A DNA stretch of 63,631 nt from Psychrobacter sp. UBA3480 (GCF_002377945.1 NZ_DFQV01000026.1:11404-75034), one strand, 5' to 3'; counted from the stretch's first letter, positions 33,527-43,171 are shown. Numbers and translations are program-made. Notes: a model not told the origin generated them from the sequence alone.

Positions 33527-35038
33527 TTATGAATCGATGGTTTTTTTATCTTTAAATAAAGACGTCGCATAAGATGTCGTGATAGTCGTCTTCTTTTCAT
33601 GGGCTACCTTTAAAGTCTGTCTCAGAACCTTACTCATACTTGGTATGTCTGCTCTAGGAGCAGAGAAATTGTCCATTGCGACCTTAGCTGCGCTTAATTT
33701 GAGAATACAAACTGCCGCTGCACAGATAAATAGTACTGGTGAGTAGAGCGGTGAAAACGGTGCTACGACTAGGGCTGTAATGATATTTAGCACCAACAGC
33801 AGTTTTGGTAACGCTGCTATATTCTTAAGGAATAATGACTGACGACTTTGGATATAGTTTTGTTTTGGCGTACAGACAAAAGGTTTCTCTCGTCCCCACA
33901 GTACCGGCAGCCATGACAAGGCGCCAATCTCCCAAAAGTTTAAGTGCATCAACCATGCTCGTATCTTTCTGCCAAAACGTGGCTGATGGTTGTCATCTAT
34001 TTGTTGATTGAGAGGCGATTGATCACGGTAGTAAGCCCACAACCTTCTAAGGATAAAAAATGTGTAGCCTGCATAAACCAGATATAAAGGTGCAAGCATC
34101 GACACGTCAGCGTTATTTATTAAAAGCATATCAACCATCACCAGTAATGAGCAGATATGTAAAAGAATAAAGAACCCTGTGAAATTTACCCAAGCACTTA
34201 ATTGAGACAGATGAGCGCGTATATAGGCTAGACGTTCACTCATACTTTTGGGTTGCGAGACATACTGAACCGTAGAGTTGGTCGGGACTGACAAGTAATC
34301 CGTGAGCACTTGCATATTGCCGTAGATCCAGCGTCGGCGTTGACATATCAGGTCATCTAGCGTGTTAGGTAGTAAGCCTGTGGCAATAACTTCTGGCACA
34401 AACTGACTGCGAAAACCTTGTCGATGCATAAGCACGCCCATCTGAGCATCTTCAGTGATAGAGGCGCCTGACCAGCCTCCTATACTCAAAAGATCTGAGC
34501 GTCGAATGACTGCGTAAGTACCCGTTGATAAGGTGCGATTGCGATTAAAAGAGCGATACAGATGATGATTAAAATAGTGATTCAACTCGCTATGCGTATC
34601 TAGCTGTCCTTCATTACGATAAAACTGCGGAAACTGCAGTAGGGTATGTTCAGGATATTGAGCGATAGCCCGCGTAATAGAGGCTCTAGCATGTGGTAAT
34701 GCTTGGTAATCACTATCGACCACCACAATGTGACTACAGTCTGGACTCATCAACCCAAGTGCCAAGTTTAAAGCACCCGCTTTGAATCCTTCGACACGAT
34801 CAATATGATAAAAATGGACATTCAGCTCAGCGTTTAAGCTTTGGCAAAATGCTGCCAACGGCTCATATAACGACGTCTCTTTATTATTATTATCGATAAT
34901 CAAAATCTCATCGCGTGCTTCTTTTACTGCTAATAACGACTTTATCGTGGCAATAACCAACTCTGGAGGCTCAGCTCGCGTCATTAATTGAAAACTGAGT
35001 GCTGCGCTAGTCAAAGCTTCTTGTGTGTTAGCAGTCAT
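33527..35038 (-). CDS. membrane family 2 glycosyltransferase (cellulose-synthase-like)
   Basis: 503 residues. A cytoplasmic GT2 domain (EILIIDNNNKE, VVVDSDYQALP with DSD, ITEDAQMG with TED, CQRRRWIYGN with the QxxRW signature) is followed by several TM segments (about residues 285-330 and 405-455). These are processive beta-glycosyltransferase marks, so this is probably a polymerase or inner-membrane glycan synthase. The ATG at 35038 follows AAGGAC. It is the first gene of the leftward operon. No PilZ domain or BcsB-like partner is present, so it is not a cellulose operon. Confidence 0.9.
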   Translation of the reverse strand: MTANTQEALTSAALSFQLMTRAEPPELVIATIKSLLAVKEARDEILIIDNNNKETSLYEPLAAFCQSLNAELNVHFYHIDRVEGFKAGALNLALGLMSPDCSHIVVVDSDYQALPHARASITRAIAQYPEHTLLQFPQFYRNEGQLDTHSELNHYFNHHLYRSFNRNRTLSTGTYAVIRRSDLLSIGGWSGASITEDAQMGVLMHRQGFRSQFVPEVIATGLLPNTLDDLICQRRRWIYGNMQVLTDYLSVPTNSTVQYVSQPKSMSERLAYIRAHLSQLSAWVNFTGFFILLHICSLLVMVDMLLINNADVSMLAPLYLVYAGYTFFILRRLWAYYRDQSPLNQQIDDNHQPRFGRKIRAWLMHLNFWEIGALSWLPVLWGREKPFVCTPKQNYIQSRQSLFLKNIAALPKLLLVLNIITALVVAPFSPLYSPVLFICAAAVCILKLSAAKVAMDNFSAPRADIPSMSKVLRQTLKVAHEKKTTITTSYATSLFKDKKTIDS

Positions 35039-35513
35039 GTCTGGTCCTTAAGCAGGTACAACAAGTGAAATTTATATAAAAAGAATGGCTTATAGACAAT
35101 GTAAGTACTTGTATCTTCAATCTTTTATTGAATACCAATGCATACTAATACAAAATTAAGTAATGATTTAGCCGATAATTGTTTATGATAAATTAACTGT
35201 GTAAGTTGTACGTAATGTGACATAAAAATTTAGTATTTTAATCGCGTAAAAATAGGGCGTTTTTTGATTGAGAAGGGGGTAGGTAACTATTTTTATTTTT
35301 GAGTTAGGGTAGTTAGTAAACGGAAAAACAAGGAAGAAAAATGAGGATAAGAAAGTAGGAAGGTCTGCATCGTTATGCTGAAGAACGGCTGTAGTGGGAT
35401 AGAAAAGCACGACTAAAATCGTAGTTAGCCTCAGAAGCTAATTACGTTAATAAGTTTGAGATTAGATTATTTATATTGACGTTTAGCTTAATGCTTAGCT
35501 ATCCCTGACTAAA
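35039..35513. other. Intergenic region upstream of the glycosyltransferase operon
   Basis: 475 bp of AT-rich DNA. It should contain the leftward promoter of the glycosyltransferase operon and the end of the LysR transcript. A frame at 35183-35410 lacks a ribosome-binding site and protein-like composition, so I do not call it. No clear repeat or operator was seen. Confidence 0.55.
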
Positions 35514-36389
35514 TCAAGCCAGTGCTAAATGAGTGATACACCAGTTCCAGACAGCGTCGACAGTCGGTGTTGATGACGAACTCTTTTTGCGAACGAGATA
35601 ATAATCTAGATCGACTGTTAGCGTTGACTCACTTACCTGAACCAATCTTCCTGCATTCAAATCCGCTTGTACAAAATCCTGACAAGCAATCGCAACACCT
35701 TGACCCGCTAGCGCTGCATCTAAAGCCAAAGCGGTTTGATTAAATACAGCGCCAGCTAGCTTATCTGTGGTACCAAAAAATCGTGGCCAATGATGATGTG
35801 AGTCATGGAGCAATGGCATCTCTTGTAGCACTTCAAGTGATATGGGCAGTTCTCTATTGGCCATTAAGTGAGGGCTGGCCACGGCTACAAGCGTTTGTTT
35901 AAACAGTAACTGAGTATCAAATGCCGCAGGGAATGGTGGGCGTGTCAGGCGTACCGCGATATCTACCTGATCACGGTCAAAATCTGCAACGGACTCGGTC
36001 GCTACAGTACGCAACTCGACATCAGGGACCGCAGCAGTCAAAGCAGATAAGCGCGGCAGTAATAGCTTAGTGGCAAAAGTCGGCGTCACGCTGATAGTGA
36101 CAGTCTTAGGTTCTCTGAGTAGCTGAGCTGTTGCTTTATCCAAAATCTTAAAAGCTCGAGTAACTTCTGCAAAGTAAACAGAACCTTGGCTGGTGAGCGC
36201 CACGCCTCTTGGTAGTCTTTGAAACAAAGGAAAGCCGATATGCTCCTCTAGCATTCTTACCTGCTGAGCGACCGCGCCTTGTGTCACAAACAGCTCATCC
36301 GCCGCCGCCCGAAAATTAAGATGACGCCCAGCAGCCTCAAATGCGCGTAAGGCATTGAGCGGTGGCAACGTACGATGACTGTTTGTCAC
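35514..36389 (-). CDS. LysR-family transcriptional regulator (GcvA-like)
   Basis: 291 residues, GTG start at 36389 with AGGAAAATAAA upstream. The N-terminal PPLNALRAFEAAGRHLNFRAAADEL and QGAVAQQVRMLEE are typical of the GcvA/AmpR branch of LysR. The C-terminal part is the effector domain. It is divergent from an SDR gene 112 bp away that is followed by an EamA transporter; these two are its likely targets. The effector is unknown. Confidence 0.92.
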   Translation of the reverse strand: MTNSHRTLPPLNALRAFEAAGRHLNFRAAADELFVTQGAVAQQVRMLEEHIGFPLFQRLPRGVALTSQGSVYFAEVTRAFKILDKATAQLLREPKTVTISVTPTFATKLLLPRLSALTAAVPDVELRTVATESVADFDRDQVDIAVRLTRPPFPAAFDTQLLFKQTLVAVASPHLMANRELPISLEVLQEMPLLHDSHHHWPRFFGTTDKLAGAVFNQTALALDAALAGQGVAIACQDFVQADLNAGRLVQVSESTLTVDLDYYLVRKKSSSSTPTVDAVWNWCITHLALA

Positions 36390-36501
36390 TTTATTTTCCT
36401 AGACTATAGATTTTCTACAGTCTAGCATCTTTTATTATGATGTTAGGAATTTGATTTTATTGGTTATGATAAATGAAACGATAACTAATGGAGAAAGACA
36501 G

Positions 36502-37218
36502 ATGAATAATATTATAACGACAAAAAAAGTAGCGCTTATCACAGCAGGTGGGTCAGGCATGGGTGCTGCCGCTGCTCGTAAACTTGCAGCAGATGGTTAT
36601 CATGTCGCTATTTTGTCTTCCTCTGGGAAAGGTGAGGCTTTAGCAAAGGAGCTGGGCGGCATTGGTGTTACTGGCTCCAACCTTATTAATGAAGATGTAC
36701 AACGTTTGGTTGATTCGGCGATGCAACAGTGGGGACGTATTGATGCGCTTGTGAACTCTGCTGGTCACGGCCCGCGCGCACCTATTTTAGACATCACTGA
36801 TGAGGATTGGCATAAAGGGCTAGAGGTTTACTTTCTTAGTGCGGTACGTGCAATTCGTTTGGTCACGCCCATCATGGTGGCACAGGGTAGCGGTGCTATC
36901 GTCAATATATCTACCTCTTGGGTAACGCAGCCGACTGCGCTTTTTCCTACGTCAACGGCTTTTCGTGCCAGCCTTGGCGCTTTTACCAAGATTTTCTCAG
37001 ATGACTATGCAGCAAAAGGTGTGCGTATCAATAATGTCTTGCCTGGCTGGATTGATAGCTTGCCTGAAGTCGATGAGCGACGTGAGAGTGTACCGATGGG
37101 GCGTTATGGCACCTCTGAAGAGGTCGCCTCAACGATTGCTTTTTTATTATCCGAAGCTGCTGGATATATCACTGGTCAGAATATACGGGTTGATGGTGGC
37201 GTCATTCGCTCTGTGTAA
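36502..37218 (+). CDS. short-chain dehydrogenase/reductase
   Basis: 238 residues. It begins with the SDR cofactor motif ITAGGSGMGAAAA; LVNSAGHGPR replaces the usual NNAG with NSAG. The active site Ser is in IVNISTSWV, but the position expected for Tyr in YxxxK reads STAFRASLGAF, so the catalytic Tyr/Lys pair is not evident. This suggests an atypical or altered SDR. The C-terminal GQNIRVDGGVIRSV is standard. I start at the ATG at 36502 (GGAGA upstream). It is divergent from LysR and precedes an EamA transporter. Confidence 0.85.
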   Translation: MNNIITTKKVALITAGGSGMGAAAARKLAADGYHVAILSSSGKGEALAKELGGIGVTGSNLINEDVQRLVDSAMQQWGRIDALVNSAGHGPRAPILDITDEDWHKGLEVYFLSAVRAIRLVTPIMVAQGSGAIVNISTSWVTQPTALFPTSTAFRASLGAFTKIFSDDYAAKGVRINNVLPGWIDSLPEVDERRESVPMGRYGTSEEVASTIAFLLSEAAGYITGQNIRVDGGVIRSV

Positions 37219-37330
37219 CGAGTCAATCAATACAAGCCTATTGATACAAGACTGTTAATACAAGCAATAAAACACTGTCGACGCTAGCTGCTTGAAAAAA
37301 GCAGCTCACCTATTTGTTAAGGCCAATGTT

Positions 37331-38209
37331 ATGTTTCGAGCATATGCTGCACTGGTACTACTTGGTATCATCTGGGGGTCGAATTTTATTTTTATGAAAT
37401 GGGCGACGGCTCTAATCAGCCCCTCACAAACCGTATTTTTACGCCTGCTATTTGGGTTCTTGCCATTGGTTGCAGTTGCTTGGCACAGCAAAGTAATTAC
37501 TCGGGCGCAGTTACAGCATTTGCCACACTTTATAGTGATGTCAGTGCTCGCAACGTCTTTTTATTATTATGGATTTGTCGCAGGTACGGCGCTATTGCCC
37601 AGTAGCATTGCAGGTCTATTAAGTGGTTCAATCCCTATATTTACCTTTTTGGGCGCGGCGCTGTTCTTACCTGATGAGCGTCCGACCAAGCAAATGGCGA
37701 TTGGACTTGCGCTAGGATTTGCTGGTATCGCATTAAGTGCGCGACCATGGCAAGGCGCTACTGGTGTCTCTCTCGTTGGCGTTTTGTGGATGTTGGCAGG
37801 GTCTTTGAGTGTTGGTGCGTCTTTTGTGTATGCGCGGCGTTATCTGTCTCCTCTGAGATTGCCACCACTGGCGTTAGCCACTTGGCAAGTGGGTTTAGCT
37901 GTCATAACGCTTTCGATACTCATCGATTTCGATGGTATAACCCAGCTGTCGACAGATACTAGGGCAATGTGGGGAACAATACTTGGTCTGGGTGCTTTGG
38001 GTACTGGCGCTGCTTTTTTGATTTATTATTTTATTATTGAGACGTTAGGTTCAGTGCGGGCTGCTGGTGCTACTTATATTGCTCCAGTCGTTGCTGTCAT
38101 CATTGGCGCGATAATTGGCGAGGATATCACCAGCTTAGAAATTATAGCGTTGGTACTGATTTTAAGTGGTGTCCTACTAATACAAACGGGTAGACAGGCT
38201 TCAGGTTAG
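37331..38209 (+). CDS. DMT-superfamily (EamA) transporter
   Basis: 292 residues with ten predicted TM segments in two EamA repeats (first: LLGIIWGSNFIFMKWA; second begins near LVGVLWMLAGSLSVGASFVYARR). Members export amino acids or other metabolites. The ATG at 37331 follows AAGG; an in-frame TTG at 37292 lies upstream without such a site. It is 112 bp behind the SDR gene on the same strand. The substrate is not readable. Confidence 0.9.
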   Translation: MFRAYAALVLLGIIWGSNFIFMKWATALISPSQTVFLRLLFGFLPLVAVAWHSKVITRAQLQHLPHFIVMSVLATSFYYYGFVAGTALLPSSIAGLLSGSIPIFTFLGAALFLPDERPTKQMAIGLALGFAGIALSARPWQGATGVSLVGVLWMLAGSLSVGASFVYARRYLSPLRLPPLALATWQVGLAVITLSILIDFDGITQLSTDTRAMWGTILGLGALGTGAAFLIYYFIIETLGSVRAAGATYIAPVVAVIIGAIIGEDITSLEIIALVLILSGVLLIQTGRQASG

Positions 38210-38341
38210 CGGTAGGAGGGGTAGGCTGTTAAGAATACAATACGCATATTTATGACAAGCTAGTCGATGATTTCATTCAAGCCTGCAACTGCTACTGAAT
38301 TTTTCGATACGCTTACAGCACTAGCTCCATGACCAGCAATA

Positions 38342-38374
38342 TGACGACCATCAAATAACATTCGATGGTCGTCA
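38342..38374. terminator. Stem-loop between convergent genes
   Basis: An 11-bp perfect inverted repeat (TGACGACCATC and GATGGTCGTCA) with an 11-nt loop lies between the EamA and homocysteine methyltransferase-type genes. No T-run follows, so a terminator role is plausible but weak. Confidence 0.45.
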
Positions 38375-38433
38375 GCATGATGAACTCAACGATCTAATTA
38401 CCTTACATTTTCTATGTTCGGATCAGCCTATGT

Positions 38434-39354
38434 CTAGGCAGTAGCAGTAAAATGTTGGCTTAATTCCTGAATATGCTCAGGGCCAATACCGCAGCAGCCA
38501 CCGATTAATGAAGCGCCCTGTGCTTGCCACTTTTGTGCCCAGAGCAGATAGGCAGGCGGGGTCAAATCATCACGTACTTCATTAAGCGTATCATTTGCCG
38601 CGGCATTTTTTGGTTGCGGCGGAAAGGCATTGGCATAAGCGCCAAGTTCGATATGCTGCGCTTGTTTTGCTTGCAGGACAGTCTGTGCGACATCTAGTGC
38701 TTGTTCGATGACATCAGGTTGGCAGCAGTTAAAGAGTATTGCCTCGACATCGAGAGCAGCCATCGTTGCCACGGCTTCCTCGACGGTTTCTCCTGAACGC
38801 AGACGTGGTACATCGATATCCATACTGTCTTCTAAGGTAAAAGCGACCCATAGCGGTTTATTGTCCGTATCTAGCGTATTAAGTAGCTCACGAACAGCGA
38901 TAGACTCGGCGATTAGACTCTGAGTCTCAGCGAGCCAAAAATCGACATACGGACTTAGACCTTTGATCAGTGGGGTGGCGATATCTTCTACGTGGTCAGC
39001 ATCAAACAAATCTGCACGGTAGGAGCCAAACAGTGGCGGGATAGAGCCAGCTACTTTGGTTGCTGCGCCTTCCAGCGTCACTGCTGCACGTGCCATTTCA
39101 CCTGACGCTGCTGCCAAATCTTGTGCTTGCGCCACAAAACGCTCCTCGCCGATATGAAAGGGTACTAGCGCGTAACTGTTTGTCGTAATGACAGCCGCGC
39201 CGCTCTTGATATAGGCACGGTGTACATCACGAACGATCTCTGGCGCTTCTATCATTGCCAGTGCTGACCATTCAGGTTGACGAAACGGTGCACCACGCTT
39301 CGCCAGTTCTCGTCCCATGCCACCATCAATAATTGTGGTTGTATTTATTGGCAT
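38434..39354 (-). CDS. homocysteine S-methyltransferase family protein
   Basis: 306 residues. The barrel opens with IIDGGMGRELAKRG. The zinc-binding cysteines are in ILFNCCQPD near residue 205 and in SLIGGCCGIGPEHI near residue 285, the standard arrangement. Family members move a methyl group from S-methylmethionine or a similar donor to homocysteine to make methionine (MmuM). The ATG at 39354 follows AAGGA. A stand-alone gene with no S-methylmethionine permease nearby, so the methyl donor is uncertain. Confidence 0.9.
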   Translation of the reverse strand: MPINTTTIIDGGMGRELAKRGAPFRQPEWSALAMIEAPEIVRDVHRAYIKSGAAVITTNSYALVPFHIGEERFVAQAQDLAAASGEMARAAVTLEGAATKVAGSIPPLFGSYRADLFDADHVEDIATPLIKGLSPYVDFWLAETQSLIAESIAVRELLNTLDTDNKPLWVAFTLEDSMDIDVPRLRSGETVEEAVATMAALDVEAILFNCCQPDVIEQALDVAQTVLQAKQAQHIELGAYANAFPPQPKNAAANDTLNEVRDDLTPPAYLLWAQKWQAQGASLIGGCCGIGPEHIQELSQHFTATA

Positions 39355-39538
39355 AACGAATCCTTCTTTATTGTGAGTAGACGAACCTGTAGAGGTGCTA
39401 TTGTTAAAAACAGAATTATTTTAAGGAGCGAAATACTAGGCGTAATAAGCGTCAGATGCAACCACAGGTTGAATAATGATAACAATTAATCGTGTGGTTG
39501 CTTGTCTGTTTAGAGGAGGTATACCTTAGATACTAAGG

Positions 39539-40210
39539 CTAGGTTCTTTTCTTTTCAATGACTTGAATCAGTTTGCTCTGCACTGACGATGCATCAGCAG
39601 GTGGTCTAGCAACGGCTGTGTTTTTTATAAGCAAGGTATATTCATAATCAGTCTCATAATCAAAACCCTCTATACCACTATATCGATACTGCCAATCTAC
39701 TTGACTATCGACTTGGTCAGCTGGCTTTGTTAAAAGGCAGGATTGTGGCGCAACGCCTACGCAGTCTACTTGATGGTCAGCGACAATGATTTTGCGTAAT
39801 ACATATGGCATGGCATGTACAGTTAGCTGATGCTCACCATCTGGCTTTGATTGCTCGTCTGTTACTTCTATGTCACCTTCGACTTCTATATAGTCACCCA
39901 TCGCCAATTTTTGCATTTGATAAGCATTCTGCTGACCAAAATTAGCTTTGCTAATAGACGCGGTATAGGACTTTCCATCTTGGGCTACGATAGTGACTTT
40001 TTGCTGATTTCTATCTTGCGAAGTAATACCTGTTACTTGACCGATTATCGCTTCAGCGCTGCTTGGTTTTAGGGTGCTTAGGAATGAGTTACTGTCTTCA
40101 ATCTGGCTAATACTCGTTTTAGCATTCGAGTTGGCTTGGTTGTGACTGCTACACGCAGTTAGAGAGGATGTGGCAATGAGTGCCAAAGTGCAAAATTTAA
40201 TAAACGACAT
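39539..40210 (-). CDS. hypothetical lipoprotein with OB-fold-like region
   Basis: 223 residues. Signal peptide with lipobox SSLTACSS (Cys20), so it is probably membrane-anchored. The central part (IGQVTGITSQDRNQQKVTI to DYIEVEGDIEV) has the strand-rich pattern of a small OB or nucleic-acid-binding-like barrel, but I do not recognise the family. Two Cys further on (DCVGVAPQSCLL) could form a disulphide in the periplasm. The ATG at 40210 follows AAGGA. Confidence 0.75.
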   Translation of the reverse strand: MSFIKFCTLALIATSSLTACSSHNQANSNAKTSISQIEDSNSFLSTLKPSSAEAIIGQVTGITSQDRNQQKVTIVAQDGKSYTASISKANFGQQNAYQMQKLAMGDYIEVEGDIEVTDEQSKPDGEHQLTVHAMPYVLRKIIVADHQVDCVGVAPQSCLLTKPADQVDSQVDWQYRYSGIEGFDYETDYEYTLLIKNTAVARPPADASSVQSKLIQVIEKKRT

Positions 40211-40280
40211 GACATATCCTTATTATGGTTGATTTATATATTTATTTTTAATGCTCGATGAAACTGCCTAGAGCGATTTT

Positions 40281-40304
40281 TGTTACTGTTACTGTTACTG
40301 TTAT
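40281..40304 (+). repeat. Hexanucleotide repeat between two lipoprotein genes
   Basis: Three perfect GTTACT units and one GTTATT. It lies 70-95 bp upstream of the lipoprotein ATG at 40210, possibly in its promoter region. Confidence 0.85.
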
Positions 40305-40339
40305 TGTTTTGATGCTGAGGCTAGCAGTTTGTTGATACA

Positions 40340-40374
40340 AATAATGCCTCGCTGATTCATAGTGAGGCATTATT
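40340..40374 (-). terminator. Stem-loop after the META-domain gene
   Basis: AATAATGCCTC and GAGGCATTATT pair perfectly over 11 bp around a 13-nt loop, about 33 bp beyond the stop of the leftward META gene. Confidence 0.7.
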
Positions 40375-40406
40375 CATAAATTTAAGATAGAGCTACGTAA
40401 CAGTCC

Positions 40407-40907
40407 TTAAGGTGTTTTTGTTTTAGGAACGGCTTTGAAGTGAGCCGTTTGATTGTCATTCTTAATGACTAGCACAGGGTTGTTATCGCTATTTTTACCA
40501 AAGCTGTATTTGCCTTGTACTGTTGTGGCAGCAGCACTATCAAACTGTGCTAAGTGTTCAGGGCAGGCCATTCGAGTACTTCTGATTGCACTCAGTTCTA
40601 CCTCGCCATTCGTCACACTGTATCCTGCGCTCATATTGTTGCAAGTATTCATAAGGCTTACCATATTGCGACCTTCAACAGTCATAAAATCCAGCGTTAA
40701 TGGTCTTGATGGATCAAAAAATAACGCTTCAACCAAGTCTCCATTATTAAGCTTGGCATCTATAAGGCGCCAATTATTCGCCTCTAACGTCTCTACTGTG
40801 ATTGGCTGTACGGCTGGCTTGGTAACACTAGTCGTTGTTTGGCAGCCAGTCGCAAGTGCACTCATAACAAGCGTGGAGGCCATCATTATTTTCATTGTAT
40901 TTTTCAT
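40407..40907 (-). CDS. META-domain lipoprotein (HslJ-like)
   Basis: About 166 residues. The signal ends in a lipobox (SALATGC). The META domain contains WRLIDAKLNNGD, LMNTCNNMSAGYSV and AIRSTRMACPE, the last being the conserved T-x-M-A-C-P element. HslJ-type proteins are envelope or stress-linked lipoproteins with no known enzymatic activity. I prefer the ATG at 40907, spaced well from GAGAG; an ATG two codons upstream (40913) lies too close to it. Confidence 0.88.
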   Translation of the reverse strand: MKNTMKIMMASTLVMSALATGCQTTTSVTKPAVQPITVETLEANNWRLIDAKLNNGDLVEALFFDPSRPLTLDFMTVEGRNMVSLMNTCNNMSAGYSVTNGEVELSAIRSTRMACPEHLAQFDSAAATTVQGKYSFGKNSDNNPVLVIKNDNQTAHFKAVPKTKTP

Positions 40908-41238
40908 AGTCATCTCTCAAAAAGTAGATAGTTTAAAATGTCTAATATTTTTATTTAAAAGTTAGCGTGTCTGGATTTTAATTATCACAAAGAAGTCATA
41001 TAACTACAAGGACGCTTTGATTTTCAGATAAGGAGTCTACAGAAAGGCAATACTCGAAAAGACAATGTTCATAGAGTCAGCATTTAAAAAGGCTAAGTTA
41101 CCGCCTTTTACTTACATCGTTCAATAACAATTAAGTACAAAAAAAGCAGATACCGTTATCAGTATCTGCTTTTTATATCAAAAATCAGTCTATGAGAAAG
41201 TTGCTATATCTTAAGTTATAACAGCTTTTTAGACATTA
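40908..41238. other. Intergenic region between META and MDR genes
   Basis: 331 bp. It holds the META promoter and the terminator at 41141-41174; nothing else was recognised. Confidence 0.5.
41141..41174 (-). terminator. Terminator after the MDR oxidoreductase gene
   Basis: A perfect 13-bp stem (AAAAAGCAGATAC and GTATCTGCTTTTT) with an 8-nt loop; extra A residues on the left give the T-run for the leftward transcript. Confidence 0.85.
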
Positions 41239-42366
41239 TTAAGCTTGAGGCTTGATCAAGTACTTCTCACCAGTCGCCTGTTTGCCATAAGCGGCGATTG
41301 ATTTTAACTGTAGCGCTTCTTCTAGGGTCACTTCATGCGTATAGCTGCTCGCAAAGGTGGTGGTGATTTCTTCTGCCACGCGTTTGCGCATGGACTGAAC
41401 CGTTTCACTACCAAGTTTGCCAAGTGCATTGAACAATAAGAATCCATTCACACCCCACGCAAAACCAAAGTTACGGTTTAAGGTGATCGGACCACGGTCT
41501 AAGGCGCCATAAATATAAGCTTGTTTAAAGGTATTTGAGCCATAGACGCTGTATTCTTCTACGTCACGAGTAATAGCTGCTTCCATACAATTTAGAATAT
41601 CGCTGGTGAGCTTACCGCCACCGATAGGGTCAAAAGAAATCGTAGCGCCTGTTTCAGTAATCGCGGCGGTCAAATCGGCAAGGAACGTCTCGCTGCTTGA
41701 GTTCACCACATACTTTGCGCCCATATCGCGCAATAGCTTTTCTTGCGAATCTTTACGGACGATATTCACCAAATCAACACCGTCTGCCATACAGATACGG
41801 TTTAGCATTTGGCCAAGGCTAGAAGCGGCTGCTGCATGTACGATGGCTTTGTGACCTTCAGCGCGCATGGTTTCGACCATTGCCAGTGAGGTGAGCGGGT
41901 TTACAAAAGACGATGCGGCCTCGGTAGCAGTCGTGCCATCTTGCATCTCTATGCAGCTTTTCACATTCACACAGTGATACTGACGATATGTACCGCCACC
42001 AATCACCGCAACCATTTTGCCCATGAGTGCTTGTGCGGCTTCTGATGAGCCTGCTGCGACGACTGTACCAGCGCCTTCGTTACCGACTGGCGTATCTTTA
42101 TTTACCCGCGTTTTGAGTGATGGCATGAATTTCGCAGGCACATCAGCGGTAATGATCGGGCTGTCATCAGTGCCTGATTGTACAGCGGTTGACATATCAG
42201 CGGCGCTGAACATCACACCAAAATCAGAGGGGTTCAATGGCATGGCTTCCATGCGAACGACAACTTCGTCAGCACCGGGCTGTGGCATCTCGATGTCTTT
42301 TAAAGACAGGGTTAATTTGTTGTCATCACTGATGGTTGAAACCAGTTGTTTATTTTTATCGGTCAT
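41239..42366 (-). CDS. MDR-family (zinc-free alcohol dehydrogenase/quinone oxidoreductase-like) protein
   Basis: 375 residues. The N-terminal GroES-like part has VVVRMEAMPLNPSDFGV and VGNEGAGTVVAAGSS; the Rossmann part has AAASSLGQMLNRICMADGV. The GHE and Cys cluster of zinc alcohol dehydrogenases are not seen, so it resembles quinone/enoyl reductases using NADPH. The ATG at 42366 follows AGGAG. It is downstream of a GST gene on the same strand, both probably controlled by the divergent LysR gene. The pair suggests handling of a reactive electrophile such as a quinone or enone. Confidence 0.87.
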   Translation of the reverse strand: MTDKNKQLVSTISDDNKLTLSLKDIEMPQPGADEVVVRMEAMPLNPSDFGVMFSAADMSTAVQSGTDDSPIITADVPAKFMPSLKTRVNKDTPVGNEGAGTVVAAGSSEAAQALMGKMVAVIGGGTYRQYHCVNVKSCIEMQDGTTATEAASSFVNPLTSLAMVETMRAEGHKAIVHAAAASSLGQMLNRICMADGVDLVNIVRKDSQEKLLRDMGAKYVVNSSSETFLADLTAAITETGATISFDPIGGGKLTSDILNCMEAAITRDVEEYSVYGSNTFKQAYIYGALDRGPITLNRNFGFAWGVNGFLLFNALGKLGSETVQSMRKRVAEEITTTFASSYTHEVTLEEALQLKSIAAYGKQATGEKYLIKPQA

Positions 42367-42493
42367 AAGATTTGCTCCTGCAAATAGTTGGATTTTTAGA
42401 CCAATCCCTTTACGGCATTGGTCGTTCTTTAGATTATCGAGTTTTAGTAATTTTCTTAATGTGGCTCATTTTTAGTGGCCACACTGTCATATG

Positions 42494-43171
42494 TTATTTA
42501 GCGTTTGCGGCTTGGATTTGAGCTTTAACGTGTTGCATAAATTCAGGCATGTTTGCTTGACTGTCTGCCTGAACGCTTTTTGCAATGTCGGTTTCACTCA
42601 TGGCTTTGTTCCATTCTTTCATGCCGTCCACTTCTGCCAGTACATCCCACTCAAGCTGAGTCGCTCCAAAAGCGTTGACAATAGTGTTGACGTGATGCAC
42701 ATAGATGTCAGCCATGGTGAATTGCTCGCCTGCAATCCAAGGCGAAAATTGACATAAGCGATTCATGGCAATAATACCGCGGCCCAATACTTGACGGACT
42801 TCCTCTTTGACTGCGTTAGGTGCTTGAGTACCAGAAAATACATATGGAATCAGACGACGACTTGGTAGCTCAAAATATAGCTCTGCTATTTTCATAATCT
42901 GACGTACAGACGCGCGTTCTGCTGCATCGGCAGGATATAGCGGCTTTTCTGGATAGGTTTCTTCCAAAAAGTCACAAATCACGTTGGATTCTGACAGATT
43001 AAAACCGTCAGGCATGGTGATCGCAGGTACTTTACCCACTGGACTGACGGTCAGTAGATCATCACTACCAGCGTACAAAAGGTCCTCTTGGAACGGGATA
43101 CCCTTATATAAAAGAGCGTGTTTTACGATGTTGTAATAGTTGCTTGCAGCAAAGCCATGCAAAGTAATCAT
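42494..43171 (-). CDS. glutathione S-transferase family protein
   Basis: 225 residues. N-terminal HGFAASNYYNIVKHALLYKG, glutathione site VGKVPAITMPDGFNLSESNVIC, then the helical domain with FTMADIYVHHV. There is no CPYC-type Cys and no zeta-class SSCxxR motif, so it is neither a thiol-transferase nor a maleylacetoacetate isomerase. The ATG at 43171 follows GGAAGAA. It comes before the MDR gene. A 278-bp mobile-element-like insert lies between it and the LysR gene. Confidence 0.9.
   Translation of the reverse strand: MITLHGFAASNYYNIVKHALLYKGIPFQEDLLYAGSDDLLTVSPVGKVPAITMPDGFNLSESNVICDFLEETYPEKPLYPADAAERASVRQIMKIAELYFELPSRRLIPYVFSGTQAPNAVKEEVRQVLGRGIIAMNRLCQFSPWIAGEQFTMADIYVHHVNTIVNAFGATQLEWDVLAEVDGMKEWNKAMSETDIAKSVQADSQANMPEFMQHVKAQIQAANAK

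Noticed and set aside
35183..35410. 75-codon frame on the minus strand
   Set aside because: AT-rich, no ribosome-binding site, composition unlike protein.
42494..43171. GST as maleylacetoacetate isomerase
   Set aside because: The zeta-class SSCxxR glutathione motif is absent.
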